Part shown: positions 1-13,300 of the stretch, piece after piece
Position numbering within the stretch: position 1 is the first letter of the stretch
How the letters are laid out: each line of letters opens with the position of its first letter
Assembly: GCA_008931825.1 (NCBI GenBank)
Contig: QXVZ01014505.1
Coordinates: forward strand, 1-64,000
Reading direction: 5' to 3'
From: Phallusia fumigata
Taxonomy: Eukaryota > Chordata > Ascidiacea > Phlebobranchia > Ascidiidae
Length of the DNA stretch: 64,000 bases
Notes under the pieces: generated by a model
The model's input: the letters and a program-made list of their open reading frames with translations, nothing else
What the model was told of the DNA's origin: nothing
Databases searched by the model: none
Program-made: the position numbers and the translations under genes

Positions 1-20
1 TTTTACTTGTGTTGTTGCAG

Positions 21-124
21 AAATGCCTGTGAAGGTGTCATTCGTACCTGTTGTTGAAACTTGTAAAATTGGGGGACTTACTGTCAATATTGATTGTGCT
101 GATGACTGGTGCTCTTTTGTGTAA
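21..124 (+). CDS. Possible terminal exon of a plus-strand gene
   Basis: A plausible acceptor (ttgttgcag, ending at 20) is followed by an open frame of about 33 codons ending in TAA at 122-124. The frame contains several cysteines (ETCKIGG, DCADDWC). It could be the last exon of a gene lying to the left, or chance. Nothing downstream to about 515 could be joined to it convincingly. Confidence 0.2.
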
Positions 125-544
125 CTTGCAGAAGTTTGCCAAATTGTAGCGTTTGTGGTAATGTTTTCCCTGTATACAGTGTTAGTAGTTGGGTCACTAC
201 TGACAGTTAACGTTGTGAAATTGCCACTTGCATGCGAGGTGCTGAGTGGAGTGGGCGGAGAAGACGAAGAATCACCTGGCGTTGTAAGGTTGTTTAGCGT
301 AAACTTTGTCATCACTGATGAAAATATTGAACAGGAGTGTCGGTTTTGCATCGGCTTTTTATGTCAAACATGCATTTCTACTGATTATCGCATGCAACAA
401 CTACCACTACTGTGCAATCATTATCATGCAGTGACTGCAGATTATCAAACAAAATTTGCGTTGAAACCTTACGCCAATTTGATTTAGGACTTATGTTTTC
501 CTTTCGATTTAGTACTTAAAATATTTTTTTGCAATTACTCTTGC

Positions 545-1316
545 CTTTGTCGCACAAAATGCTCGCCACTTGTCCGGCGGCGGCTGGAATTTGATCAAAT
601 GACGAAACATCGATAGCTAGATCTGGTCGGTTTGCTATGTTTTCCTGGAGATCGGCCATGTGTACGCCTGGGCCAATTCCAATAGGTACAATGGTTCCTT
701 TTTCTTTAAATCGGCTTTAACGTAAAATATCTAGAGTTACAGAACACAACTTGATTCTAAGAAAATGCAGCCTACGCTTACTTAGCCGGGCCGCTTGTTG
801 CGTCTTCGCTTATTGAGCTTGTTGTGATAATAATGAACTGGCGAGCGTCTTCGCGGTATCCAAGCATTGCTTTGCCGAAAAAATCGTCCAAAAACCGTGT
901 AATAGCTTGACGAAAAGAGATAAAATAAGCGAAAAACTTACAAAATCAAAGTCACAAACTAACCATTTCCCATTTTGTTTTCACTGTTTCCATTGCGAAA
1001 ATAATTTCCAATCAATTTGTCCTTTAACGTAGTTTGATCACGTGCCTCATCGCCAACCACAATCTGATCGAGGTATCCACTGTACGAAAAAACTGAAACC
1101 TGTAAAGCAGTAAAAGCATTTAAAACAGATGTGAGGTAATAAACAGTTTGATCAAGGAACATACCAGTGCAGAGTCGCTGCCTATAACCAAACTGTCAAT
1201 CAAGTTTGTGACAAATGTAGTTTGGTTTCTAAACTCCTGGTTCGTTATAAAGTCCGCGCCAGTAAGAAGCACAGCGATGTCGATTTTCATTCCAACGGAA
1301 CAAGGATTCTTAGATT
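545..1316 (-). other. Third vWA domain at the distal end
   Basis: Exons 1165-1316, 964-1099, 782-905 and 545-714 encode the vWA strands IDIAVLLTG, VSVFSYSG, FIIITTSS and GTIVPIGIG, then a final helix ending SILCDK. None of the metal-site motifs is intact: LLTGAD replaces DxSxS and ITTSS replaces TDG. The end is uncertain. An AAAG|GCAAGA GC-type donor would keep the phase-1 exit seen in the other vWA exons; otherwise translation stops at 516-518. Confidence 0.7.
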
Positions 1317-4300
1317 CTGTGACCGACGGGTTATATTTAGTAAGCAAAGGAATAACACAAACATTCCACAAATAAAATGGTTGCTTAATGAAAAGGAAAG
1401 CATCGAAACATCATCTCATTTAAAACAGCTGCGTACTGCCAAAACACTAGCAAATGGATGGGTAAATATCACACATAACAGCTGTAACTAGACTGCACCT
1501 TTCACTTTTGCAAAATTGTGCCAAACAAAATGCACTTACTTGTATGGAAAGTCAAAGGAGCTGAAGGCAGACTCGTGGCATTAGAAGTCACAAATACTCC
1601 AGTTACTTCGTATAAGCGATTCGGTTGCAGACCGGATACCAACTGATTGTTCGTGGCTTTGGTAATAGTTTGAACCTCGCCAGATGCAAGGTCGTTTACC
1701 TTGACATAAATAAAACGTTTGGTATTATACTTCCAAACAGAATAATATGCATCTTACCTTGTAGACGAGTTCAACACTGGAGGTTGTAGGAGCGTCTGCC
1801 ACCACCAGTAATGCACTAACCGACTGAACGTCAGCAACATTGAAGACAGGTGGATCAAGTACTAAAATCATAATATTTGTTTAAAATTACAGGAAAAACA
1901 GTGACAGTAGAAATTATGCGACAGTAAAAGTAAAAACTAGTTACCAGTAAAGTTGATAGTGGTGGGAGTACTGAGGGTGCCGTTGCTTACAGATTTAACA
2001 GACACTGCATAACTTCGCCCGTCTTCAAGCGTGGTCAAGTACACAACAGTATTGTTGCTTACAACTTCATACAACGTACTTTTCGGCTGAACCGTCACAG
2101 AGATGTTGTACCTTAAAAAAACACAAAACATATATAGTGTCAAAACAATAAACGCCAAAACAATAAAGCTTTTCCGAAAACACAGTATTACACAACCAAC
2201 AGGCAAACCAGATATGCAATAAAATCATGAGCAATGTAATCAACAAAACTTACGATTCCGAACCAGGCACGGGATCCCACTTCAAAATGTAGTTGCCACT
2301 ATCGACATGTTCGATCAACAAATTTACCGGAGCCACTGGTGGCGCTAAGAGAAACAACAAATGATGTCACAAATCCCAAATCCTCAATAATTAACAACAT
2401 AATACGAACGTAATTCAAATTGTCTCGAAACTCGACCGCTTTCGATTTCATTTGTCACGTTGGAAATCAGTAAGGAATAAGTGTAAGCTCCTTTCAATGA
2501 TCCTATCCTTATTGAATAAACAGTTTGACCGTCAACTTTTGGGACATCGATAGTAGTAACCTCACTGAAAGTTAAAATGTTCATTATTAGTTGTTACGAA
2601 ACGTTTTTTCGACAGTTTAATATACTTNTCGCAATAAAACAAAGAAACTTACGAAGATCAAATGATTGTGTGATCTGTTCTCCTTCGATTCCATTTGTCA
2701 CGTTGGAAATCAGCAACAAATACCTGTAAGCTCCTTTCAGTGACGTAATCGTCAAGTAATAAACAGTTTGACCAGGATTTTTGGGAACATTAAATGTTTG
2801 AACCTCACTGCAATATTCATTAAAACAACAAATATTAGTTTCACATGAACAGGTCGACTTAGAAAAATCATTGAAATTACTTGTTGTTTAAGGTAACAAC
2901 AATCTTAAATGAATCAAAACCGTCACGGGATGGAATCAAGGTCACGTTGGCTTCAGATGCACTGACAGGTTTCACAATCACTTTAAATTCCTGATTCGGC
3001 ACTGACAATCAATGTAAAGTAAAATAATTAGCGTCTAAAAGTCATCACATTGATCAAAAGCAGTTTACTGTACTTACGAGTTTTGAAATCTGAGATTTCG
3101 GAGCGAGGGCCAGCGGTTTCCTTCACCATCAAATAGCTACGGACTTGGTAGGAGCGGTCGGGAATTAGATCTTCAACTAACTGTAAATTGCTGGCGTTTC
3201 GAATTTTTCGAATTTCACCGCTTTCCATGTCAGTGATCTGATAAACAAAATTAAAAATTTTGCAAACGTTCCATAGTATTGAGTTGAGTTATTTCGCCTA
3301 GAGAAACAAATCGTAGCGACACACTTGCTTTTAAACATTCACCAAGCCGGAGATAGCTGCGCAACGTTAGAACGTTATGGAGCGCGAAAAAGGGAAGGGC
3401 ACAATTGGTGGATCAAGGTTGAACGCGATGCAGCTACACCGTCATTAAAAGGCGTTATGTGGCGGCGACTCACATCGGGGGGAGGGTTTGGCGAAAAAGA
3501 GAATTAAGACTGGAGGGGACGGTGGTGCAACCAGTCAGGAAGGCGCCAGAAGAAAGGTTGTAGGGCATAATGGACTATTGTAGTGTTAGAGAAATTCGAG
3601 TAGTATACTACTGCAGTGTACTCAATTTTCAAAAGAATATTTACTTTTTTTTTTAAATTAACAAACAAAAGATACACAAATACAAAAGAAAAGAAAAAAT
3701 TGTGAATAGGCGATTGATTTTAAATAAAACACAAAACTGACGGTTTTACCTCAAGCACTAACTCAATATTTGCTACCGATGCGGATTGAAGCATAACGCT
3801 TGAATCTGTGATTTGATGAGCTACCACAGGCGGCAAAGCTGGAAGAGCACCTTTAACGAAAATATTAGGTTAATATAACATGACGCTCTGGGCACTGTTT
3901 AAACAAAAGCAGTATTAAACCTGTTTTTGTTGTTGCCTCCTGCTTTTCAGAATTACTGCTCACGCACTTGGCCACCCACGATACAGAATAAGAAGTGTCA
4001 GGAATGATTTTCGATCCATTAAACATTACCTGACGCAAGAATAAAGTCTGACTATTTTTGCGGCCACAATCTCAAAACATTTTGTATTTACCTGAACATT
4101 TTCGGAAGGTTTTGCACTATACGTTTCCAAAACAGCATCCTTGTTATCACTTTTCGAAATCGACACATCAAAACCTTGAATGCCATTCCATGAATCGGTT
4201 ATTGCCAAGGTAAAGCCAATAAAATCGAGCCCGGCCTGAATCTTGACGTTTCCAGAAGTTGCACAATCTAAAGCAATGATCAAAAACACAATAATTTGTG

Positions 4301-7300
4301 AGTAATAAGGTCACCAAATTTAGCTTTAGACAAAAATTANCAATAAAATCGAGCCCAGCCTGAATCTTGACGTTTCCAGAAGTTGCACAAGCTGAAGTAT
4401 AGATTAACCAGTTTTAAATTTTAAATAATTATATGTTTTGTTACTCCATCTACGAATTTGTTTGTCTATGAATGTTTGCATTGGATTTCCACATTGGATT
4501 CAAAATAAAATGATATCAAAAAGGATTGAACTCACCGGTTATAAATTTGAATTGAGTGGCTTTATTTGCAACGCCGTTGCTGACTGATTGCAGTAAAGCG
4601 GTATAATTTGTTCCCAGATCAAGTGGAGCCAAGAAAGTTGAAGTTTTAAGTGTGACAATTGTTTTCACTAAAGTTCCCGGATCCGAAAAAAGGGAGATGT
4701 TGTAGCTAAGACAGACAAAACATTCAGATGTTAGCGTCATAAGTGATCAGCTAATTTCAAAGTAATATTTTAAAGCGTTATGGTGACAAAAATCTCGTAC
4801 TATTCGGTCCCAGTCTGCGGCGTCCATACGACCGATACATTGGTCGGTGTGAAGTAACTGCTGGACAGAATTCGGGGAGGTTGTGGGCCAGCTGCAAATA
4901 TTAAGTTTGCCAAATGTCAAACTACTACAATCGAAATAATAAAGTAGTGAATACGCTTACGTTGGAGGAAAGTAGTAGAAATCGATTTGCCTTCAACGCC
5001 ATTCGTCACGTTTGAAATGTGCAACGTATATGTGTACGATCCAAATAATTGATTCAGTGTAATAGTGTAGATGTTTTGACTCGATACCATCGGTATATTT
5101 TTTGTACTGATTTCACTACAAACAAAATTATTGATGAAAGTAGCTTCTTATTTTGAAATTTTAGTAACTTATTACGTAACGGGATACCTGTCATTGAGCA
5201 ACACAACAACTTTAAACGACTCAAATTCCATATTTGAGGGAACTATCATAAGTTCAGCCTCTGAAGCACTGATGGAATTCACCGCGACGGAGAAATCACG
5301 TTTAGCCACTAGAAGTCCGTGAAAGTTTAGAATTTAATTTTTTACCCAAACTGTTATATGTTTTTTTTTACTGACATGTAGTAAAAACGGTATTCGGTGC
5401 AGGTTGTCCTTGACTTTCCCGTAGCATAAGAAAACTGGTAACTGTGTAAGATTGTTCCGGTGCCAAATTTTGAATCAGTTGAGTCGGGGTGGCGTTTCGT
5501 ATTGTTCGATTTTCTCCCGTAACAACATCTGTGATCTGAAATGAGGCAAGATATTGTTGACTAAAAGGTAAAGATCAGTTTTCTTGACCGCGCCCGTACA
5601 AAATCTCTACATAACTAAGATAGCTTCACTTGATGTGAAAATTATTCTCCTTGTTAAAAAAAGTTATAATTCTTCAAATATTTAATCAGTCAGCTGCACT
5701 TACCCTCAAAACAAGTTCCAGATTTTTAACGTAGCTCGAAACAACCATTGCACTAATGTGAGTGATGTCGACCACTTGAACCTTCGGTAGTGATGGCAAT
5801 TCTCCTGCAATTTTATTATTGTCAGTAACTTGCGTTGTAACAAAGCCTTCAAACAGCAGCAGCATCGACAGTTTAAAACGTTGTGTCAAACATGGCAACA
5901 GAAAAGGACTAAACGTTTACCATCTTTAAATGTGTCTTGACTTGTTAACTACCTGTAGTGACGTCAAACACCCTGGTGTTGGGATTCTCTGTAGATTTGC
6001 AGACCACATTCACTTTCACTTTGTAGGTGGTCGATGGAACAATCTTCTTCCCGCGAAAAAATTTCTAAACGAAAACATTCCAGACCAGCATGACAGAAGG
6101 CTTTGTAATGTAAATTTTACCATTGCAAAATTCTGCACTCACCGTTATACGTAGTGACGGTACAAATTCCTCCGAAAACAGTACCGCGTTTTGGTCGTCG
6201 GCATTTGCAATGCTGATTTCGTAAAAAACAATTCCGTTGGTTGATGATGAGTGAAGAGTAACGTTTACAAAGTCGATTCCCGATGTAATGGAGGCATTGT
6301 ACACCAGTGAACATGCTGTAAATGGCAAAATAACGCGTAATCGCCCCAAACTAAGTGTTGTTGTTTTTTCATGTAAAAGGCAAACCTGTCGCAAAATCAA
6401 ATGTTGTAGGGACGTCGCTTGCCACGTTGTTGCTAATCGAATACAGGCGTGAATTGTACTTCACTCCCGGGTCGAGATCAAATATTTCAACTGCTGTGTT
6501 GTCAGTTTTAAATATTTTCTCACCGACGTCAAGCGTGAGCATGTACCTGAAATTAAACAAGCGATCAAATGCGGAATACCTTACCATTAATAAAGTTTAA
6601 AACTTACTCTTCTGCTGACAATACTGGACCCCAAGATACAAAAACTTTTGCACCAGACACAGTAACGGTTACATTTTTGGGGGCGTTGGGAGGAGCTAAA
6701 AAGTATAAATTAAACAATAATCTAAAGCGGAACACATGCATTAAAAGTTCAAACAACGATGCCAATTCATCATCACTCTTCATAAACCCAATAATTTTAA
6801 ACTTACGTTGTGTAAAAGTAACGTTGACAGGAATGGTTTCCCTTCCACCAGTGGTCCACACTCGCACTAGGTACCGGTATGCTCCCCGTAGCGGTGTTAA
6901 TCGTATCCGATATTCCGATGCGGTTTTGTTCGGTTTGAATCTCAACGACGCCACCACACTTCAAAAAGAATTGGTTAAATAAACGATTTTAAGCTAAACT
7001 AGTCAACATACATTTCTGGTCTATCAGCTAAAGTCGCTGACAGATGGTACAAATCGACGTCATCACGGGCGGCAGTGATCCGAAGCAGTGCAGTGTCGTC
7101 ACTAATCGAAGTCACATTCATTACCAGGGGTCCTTTCGGCACTAGAGCACAAAATGACAACGTTGGCGGTTGTAAACAAGGCGGATGAAAAGTGATGGGA
7201 TAGCCCTACGTGTCAACCCGACCAGCCGTAGAGGAACAGAATTGGAATATTCCATGTATTTGCCGCGAATGTCAAAGACGTAGGTTGTATCGGATCTGAG

Positions 7301-10300
7301 GTCCTCCAGCAATGCTTCTGTTTCCTTAACCTCGATTCTCTAAAAATATCAGGTGCACTTGTTTGTAACAATAAACATTACCTTTGCTTATTTTACCTTA
7401 ACGACCAATAGCTGTCCAAGAACATAAACAGTGACGACGTAAGTTGTGGCGTGCGGAACACTGGACCACGAAATCTAAAAGTATCAGCCGGTGTTAGCTC
7501 TTGACGCACTGCAATTACCAAAGACTGCGGCTAACATTACGTATGTACGTAAACTTACGCTTAGCGACGAAGTTGTTTCGTTGGTTACAGACCCCGAGGC
7601 AGGCGCGGGCAAAGCGGCTTAAATTGAAAGGAAAACGGTGTTATTGTAAATTATGATGTACGGATGAATCAGGCAACGAACTTACTGTACAACATTTCGT
7701 AATGGAAAGGAGAGCTTTTTGCTGCTCCAACTAAGGTCCAAATGGTGATGTTAAATCTTCTTCCCGCCACAAATTGTTCGGAAACAATTACTTCGGCCAA
7801 CCCTGGCACATTTGAGTTAATCTGTGTTCACATTAAAAGTTTGCAAATCGCTGGCAAATGTGCATCATTACATACAAAGCAAAAACCTCTTTCTCGTGGA
7901 GAATTGAGCCGTCCAATAGATTTGTGACCAGTAAAATATAAAGGTCGGGAGTGGGGCCATCATTAGGTCTAAGTTTTAGGACAACTTCCGGGGGACTAAG
8001 GGCTATCATAGTAACACTCATTCCTGAAATAGGCTGGGGTTCTGCAAACAAAAAAAAACAGAATAAAGCGGTTTGATCGAAACTTGAGAGGAACAGACTC
8101 AGTCGAACAAGTACAAGAAATATGAATTTCGCCTAAATTGGCATCGTCAGTTCCCTATTTAAATAGAATAAAAGCGGTTGCACGAGCTTTATGTGTCTAC
8201 AGACTGAACTATAATCTGTATGCAAACGGAAACAAAACATTGACCCACTTGTTGTGACAGGTAGCGAGTTGGTAAAGGCACTTCGCACGTACACGGACTT
8301 CTCATAAGCAGCTACTCTGAACTCGTAAGTTCGACCAGAATCTAATCCGAACACAGTAAGTTCGCTTCTTGTAGTTTCGTATGTCAAGTTGCCGTCTGCC
8401 CCCAAGTTTTCTCCAGCAACGTTTATCACGTAACCCTGAAAATACAAAAGGGAACATAAAAAGTAGTCATTTATGCAAAGTTGCTTTAACTTTGCGGCAA
8501 AAAAATTTGGCGGCATAGTTCTGAACAGGAAAATGAAAACGCACGTGACGGCAAAGTTATAAATGGCTTAGCAACAGAATACATGGTTTGGCAATAAACC
8601 TATTTCCAAAACGATCGGGCCTTTCTTCCTTTCACCAAGATAGATACAAAGTCACCAAAATTGAATTTTCTCAAAAACAAACGTCTTTATGTACCTCTGC
8701 TCTCGCAACTTCGTCCCATTCTATAGCAATGCTAGTTTCGTTAACGAATCGACGTGATAGTCCGGTGGGTTGGCCTGGTGGTTGGTTTGTGATGTTGAAC
8801 CTTGCCTGATCCGACGTTTTAGTACCGCTTTGTGTAAGTATATAAACGTAGTACCTGTAAAATAATACTTAAACTGTGCAAAAGTGCTCTAAATTCGGAA
8901 TTTCGGTTGGATTTCGATCTTTTAACATACTCTCCAATTGGGTTTGTCCTAAAAACTGCGCTGTAGAACGGTTTTACTTCCGAGGCGTTGACAAGGATCT
9001 GACCGATCTCAGCCGATGTGCTTCTGTCGGTAAGAATTACTATGTAGGACGACGACCCTCCAATGGCGCGAGGAAAGGTGATGTTGAGACCGTCATTTAA
9101 AGGAATATCGTACATTGCGTGTACAGCGGCAGGGCCTGGAGAAATAACAAATTTTACAGGTGAGTACAGAAACAGGTTCAAAATCAACGCAGGCAGCTGT
9201 ATGTTTCGTTAAGGAAAACAAGCAAATTTAATATCTGACACCCGGGGCCTGCGTATTGGAACTGCAAATGAAACATTAACATAAGAAGTTCTACAAAAAT
9301 GTACGGAGGCATTTTTTTGCGATTTTTAAAAACAAGATAAACTTACGGGTCCAAAACTCGACCGGGGCCGAGAAGTTTCCACTTAAACCTCTCACAGATT
9401 GAATTCGAGCGAAATACCGAGTTCCAGGAGTAAGTCCAATCATCTCCCGTTGGTTGAATCTTACAACCACTTCGAAGTTTTGTGACGGATCGTTGGTGTA
9501 ACGCTAAAGGAGAAATTTAAACAATTAAAACGAGAATAAAGCAATGCAAATAATTGTTTTGCCTTAGTTGTTCTTGGAGAAAACATATTCTCGTCCTAAT
9601 TACGAAACGATACTGCACTAATCAGTTATTTTTTGTGTATGATGTCAGTGTTCATATTTAATAAGATATTTTATGTCATAGCGTTTGCGATAAAGCAACC
9701 ATTCGTCAATATACATTTAAATGTCAGTTTATGTGGCTTTACCTGCAGGCGATATTCGAATACATCAGATACATGCTTCCATCTTGCGTGGGCTACAGTT
9801 TCAGAGATTACGACGACTTTTAAGTCGGGAGGAGTGTAGATTACTGTGCAAGATCAAAATAACTGGTTAACTGGCTCTCTGTTAGATTCATACGTTTATA
9901 AAATGCGTAAAGTTCGTAATTTATTAAATTTAAAAAAGGCTGGTGAAAATTAACAAAAAAGCAAGGTTAAATCTTCAAAAACAAACACAGTTTTACAAGT
10001 AAGATACACAACGGAAATGAAATATCAAAACATACCTGGACACACAAAGTTTTCTTGCATGTAATTCAGTAGTTTTTCGTTAATATTGGATTTGTTTTGA
10101 CTTATTGCAGTCGCGCTCTGATTGGACGAAATTGGATCAGCCAACTCTAGGTTAAAATACACCCTTAACCAAGTTTCCAAATTTTGTCGTGCAGGTTCCT
10201 GCAAAAATCCACAATAAATAAATTGACACAATTGACATTTGGATTTTTTTGTGACATAGACATATATTTTCTTACCCCGACAGTGAGAGCATAANCAAGA

Positions 10301-13300
10301 TCAAAATAACTGGTTAACTGGCTCTCGGTTAGATTCATACGTTTATAAAATGCGTAAAGTTCGTAATTTAATAAATTTAAAAAAGGCTGGTGAAAATGAA
10401 CAAAAAAGCAAGGTTAAGTTAAATCTTCAAAAACAAACACTGTTTTTCAAGTAGTTAGATACACAACGGAAATGAAATATCAAAACGTACCTGGACACAC
10501 AAAGTTTTCTTGCATGTAATTCAGCAGTTTTTCGTTAATATTGGATTTGTTTTGACTTATTGCAGCCGCGCTCTGATTGGACGAAATTGGATCAGCCAAC
10601 TCTAGGTTAAAATACACCCTTAACCAAGTTTCCAAGTTTTGTCGAGCAGGTTCCTGCAAAAATCCACAAAAAATGTAGACATTGACATTTGGAGTTTTTT
10701 GTGTCATAGACATTTATTTTCTTACCCCGACAGTGAGAGCATAAAACTTGGCTCTTTTGTATTTTAAATTCCCGGCGGCTTCAATGTATTCGTCCGTGGG
10801 AGAATGGGCAAGCATAATGACAACCTGCAATCCCGCGTCTATGCGACTTCCAGCACTCGGAACCGCAATATCCGTGTTTACTCTTTCAAATGCTGAACAA
10901 ATGAGTTGAACAAAAATATTTAACAAGACAATATTACATGGGGGGAAATTCATATTAAACAAAATTCCAAAGCATTCATTGTATTTGTTTTAGTGAAGAA
11001 AAAACGCTGACCGCTTCCCAGCATGACGTCAGATGAAGTTGGTTTGTATTCAAGTCTGTCAAGTTTTTCCAGAAGAGCTCTTTTGTCATTTCCCTCGGTA
11101 AGAGTAATCATATCTTGAGAACCTCTATTAAACGTTAACACTGCAACCTGAACAAAAATACATTTACAAAAATTAACACATATTAATAAACAAATGTTCA
11201 GAACATGAAACGTAAATTTACTTTTTTGATAAATTGGATTTATTTGTTTTTTAGAAATTTTGTTGAGGTAATTTCTTCCTACTAAAAAAATGATAACATG
11301 GACATGGGGCCATACAATTTAGTAAGAAAGAAAATAATTCAGTAATAATAACACGCCTACAGAGATTTCAAAAAGCTGAATAACTCAAATCGTACCCTTA
11401 TAGCATTGTCTCNAGATACACAACGGAAATGAAATATCAAAACGTACCTGGACACACAAAGTTTTCTTGCATGTAATTCAGCAGTTTTTCGTTAATATTG
11501 GATTTGTTTTGACTTATTGCAGCCGCGCTCTGATTGGACGAAATTGGATCAGCCAACTCTAGGTTAAAATACACCCTTAACCAAGTTTCCAAGTTTTGTC
11601 GAGCAGGTTCCTGCAAAAATCCACAAAAAATGTAGACATTGACATTTGGAGTTTTTTGTGTCATAGACATTTATTTTCTTACCCCGACAGTGAGAGCATA
11701 AAACTTGGCTCTTTTGTATTTTAAATTCCCGGCGGCTTCAATGTATTCGTCCGTGGGAGAATGGGCAAGCATAATGACAACCTGCAATCCCGCGTCTATG
11801 CGACTTCCAGCACTCGGAACCGCAATATCCGTGTTTACTCTTTCAAATGCTGAACAAATGAGTTGAACAAAAATATTTAACAAGACAATATTACATGGGG
11901 GGAAATTCATATTAAACAAAATTCCAAAGCATTCATTGTATTTGTTTTAGTGAAGAAAAAACGCTGACCGCTTCCCAGCATGACGTCAGATGAAGTTGGT
12001 TTGTATTCAAGTCTGTCAAGTTTTTCCAGAAGAGCTCTTTTGTCATTTCCCTCGGTAAGAGTAATCATATCTTGAGAACCTCTATTAAACGTTAACACTG
12101 CAACCTGAACAAAAATACATTTACAAAAATTAACACATATTAATAAACAAACGTTCAGAACATGAAACGTAAATTTACTTGTTTGATAAATTGGATTTAT
12201 TTGTTTTTTAGAAATTTTGTTGAGGTAATTTCTTCCTAATAAAAAAATGATAACATGGACATGGGGCCATACAATTTAGTAACAAAGAAAATAATTCAGT
12301 AATAATAACACGCCTACAGAGATTTTAAAAAGCTGAATAACTCAAATCGTACCCTTATAGCATTGTCTCCAATCACACTAGCCTTGACAAAGTTACGAAC
12401 TACATCGACAAATTGCAGAAACAAATCATTGGTGACCCCAGTGCTTGTGTCGATGACAAACACAATGTCAGTTTTCGTGCTGTTGGTCGTGCAGTAGTTC
12501 ACTAAAATTACAAACACAAAGTCAGAAATTTGCAAATTTTACTTTATGTCAAATTATTATTATAAGTCCCTTTTACACATGCAAAATAAAAAATCAAGCC
12601 GTTGCACCTGGACACACAGACTCTGCGAGATGAGAAGCCATCTCAGCAAGAACTTGCTGAAAGCTGGTGAGGTGAAAAACTTCACCCATGCCCGCAGCAA
12701 TCTCGTGTAATTCAGACTCCCGGACGTTGGGAGATATTCACCACGATCACGTCATCAGCGACCTAAGACAGGTTGTTAAAATGCCTTCAGTAAAAAGTAC
12801 AGGTAAATACTTTCTGGCAAAAAATAGGCTTATCAACACATAGGAAAAAACGTTCTCATTTTATTACAGACTTTGTCGAAAATTTCTGGAAACGCTTGGG
12901 CAGTAAAATGGCAACCATTTTATCCGATGTATGGGCAGGTCTCGCTTATATAGTTTGTAATAATGTATTTCAGTTCGTTTAACCTATTCTTAATTCCAAT
13001 ACGTTATCCGAATTTACCCAAAAAGAATCCGTATTTATTTCTATGTACAAAACCCCACACTGTAGGTATAAACACCTTGTATCGATTTTCGTTCATGTTA
13101 AGCGACATTCCGCATACAGTAATCGTAATATACCATACTTTTTAGACATCAAGCGTGTCAAGTTACCAACATTTCCTCGAAAAGTGATTCACGCTTAGTA
13201 CGTGCTAAAATGACACATAAACCGTACGGTATGTATAGCAGCAGCTCCTTCGGTGACGTTATCGGCACTTCGTCCGTCGGTGATCACAATCACATGAAGC

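Larger units (their letters stand above)
1540..9843 (-). other. Array of sixteen FN3 modules with a four-module repeat
   Basis: Sixteen FN3 modules are each encoded mostly by two exons. Their coding lengths repeat in a set of four: 291/267/282/249 nt (exons within 6386-8041), 285/261/276/261 nt (4536-6315), and 285/261/276/258 nt (1945-4267). A further module (1540-1861) resembles the second type. The third type always carries an ISNVTNG or similar F-G segment and a YTYTL or YRYLL strand; the second type starts with ELVL before its splice site. This is the signature of block duplication of a four-FN3 supermodule. Many N-x-S/T sequons are present. Confidence 0.8.

Noticed and set aside
155-487. 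110-codon plus-strand open frame with several cysteines
   Set aside because: No splice sites fit, there is no recognisable domain, and the position overlaps the 3' region of the minus-strand gene; probably chance.
3325-3507. Open frame in a CpG-richer patch of an FN3-gene intron
   Set aside because: It starts and ends inside an intron, lacks splice signals, and shows no family resemblance.
10037-11147. Extra vWA exons read as a real tandem domain duplication
   Set aside because: The copies begin at single-N joins and repeat the preceding sequence with allele-level differences, so contig overlap is the simpler explanation.
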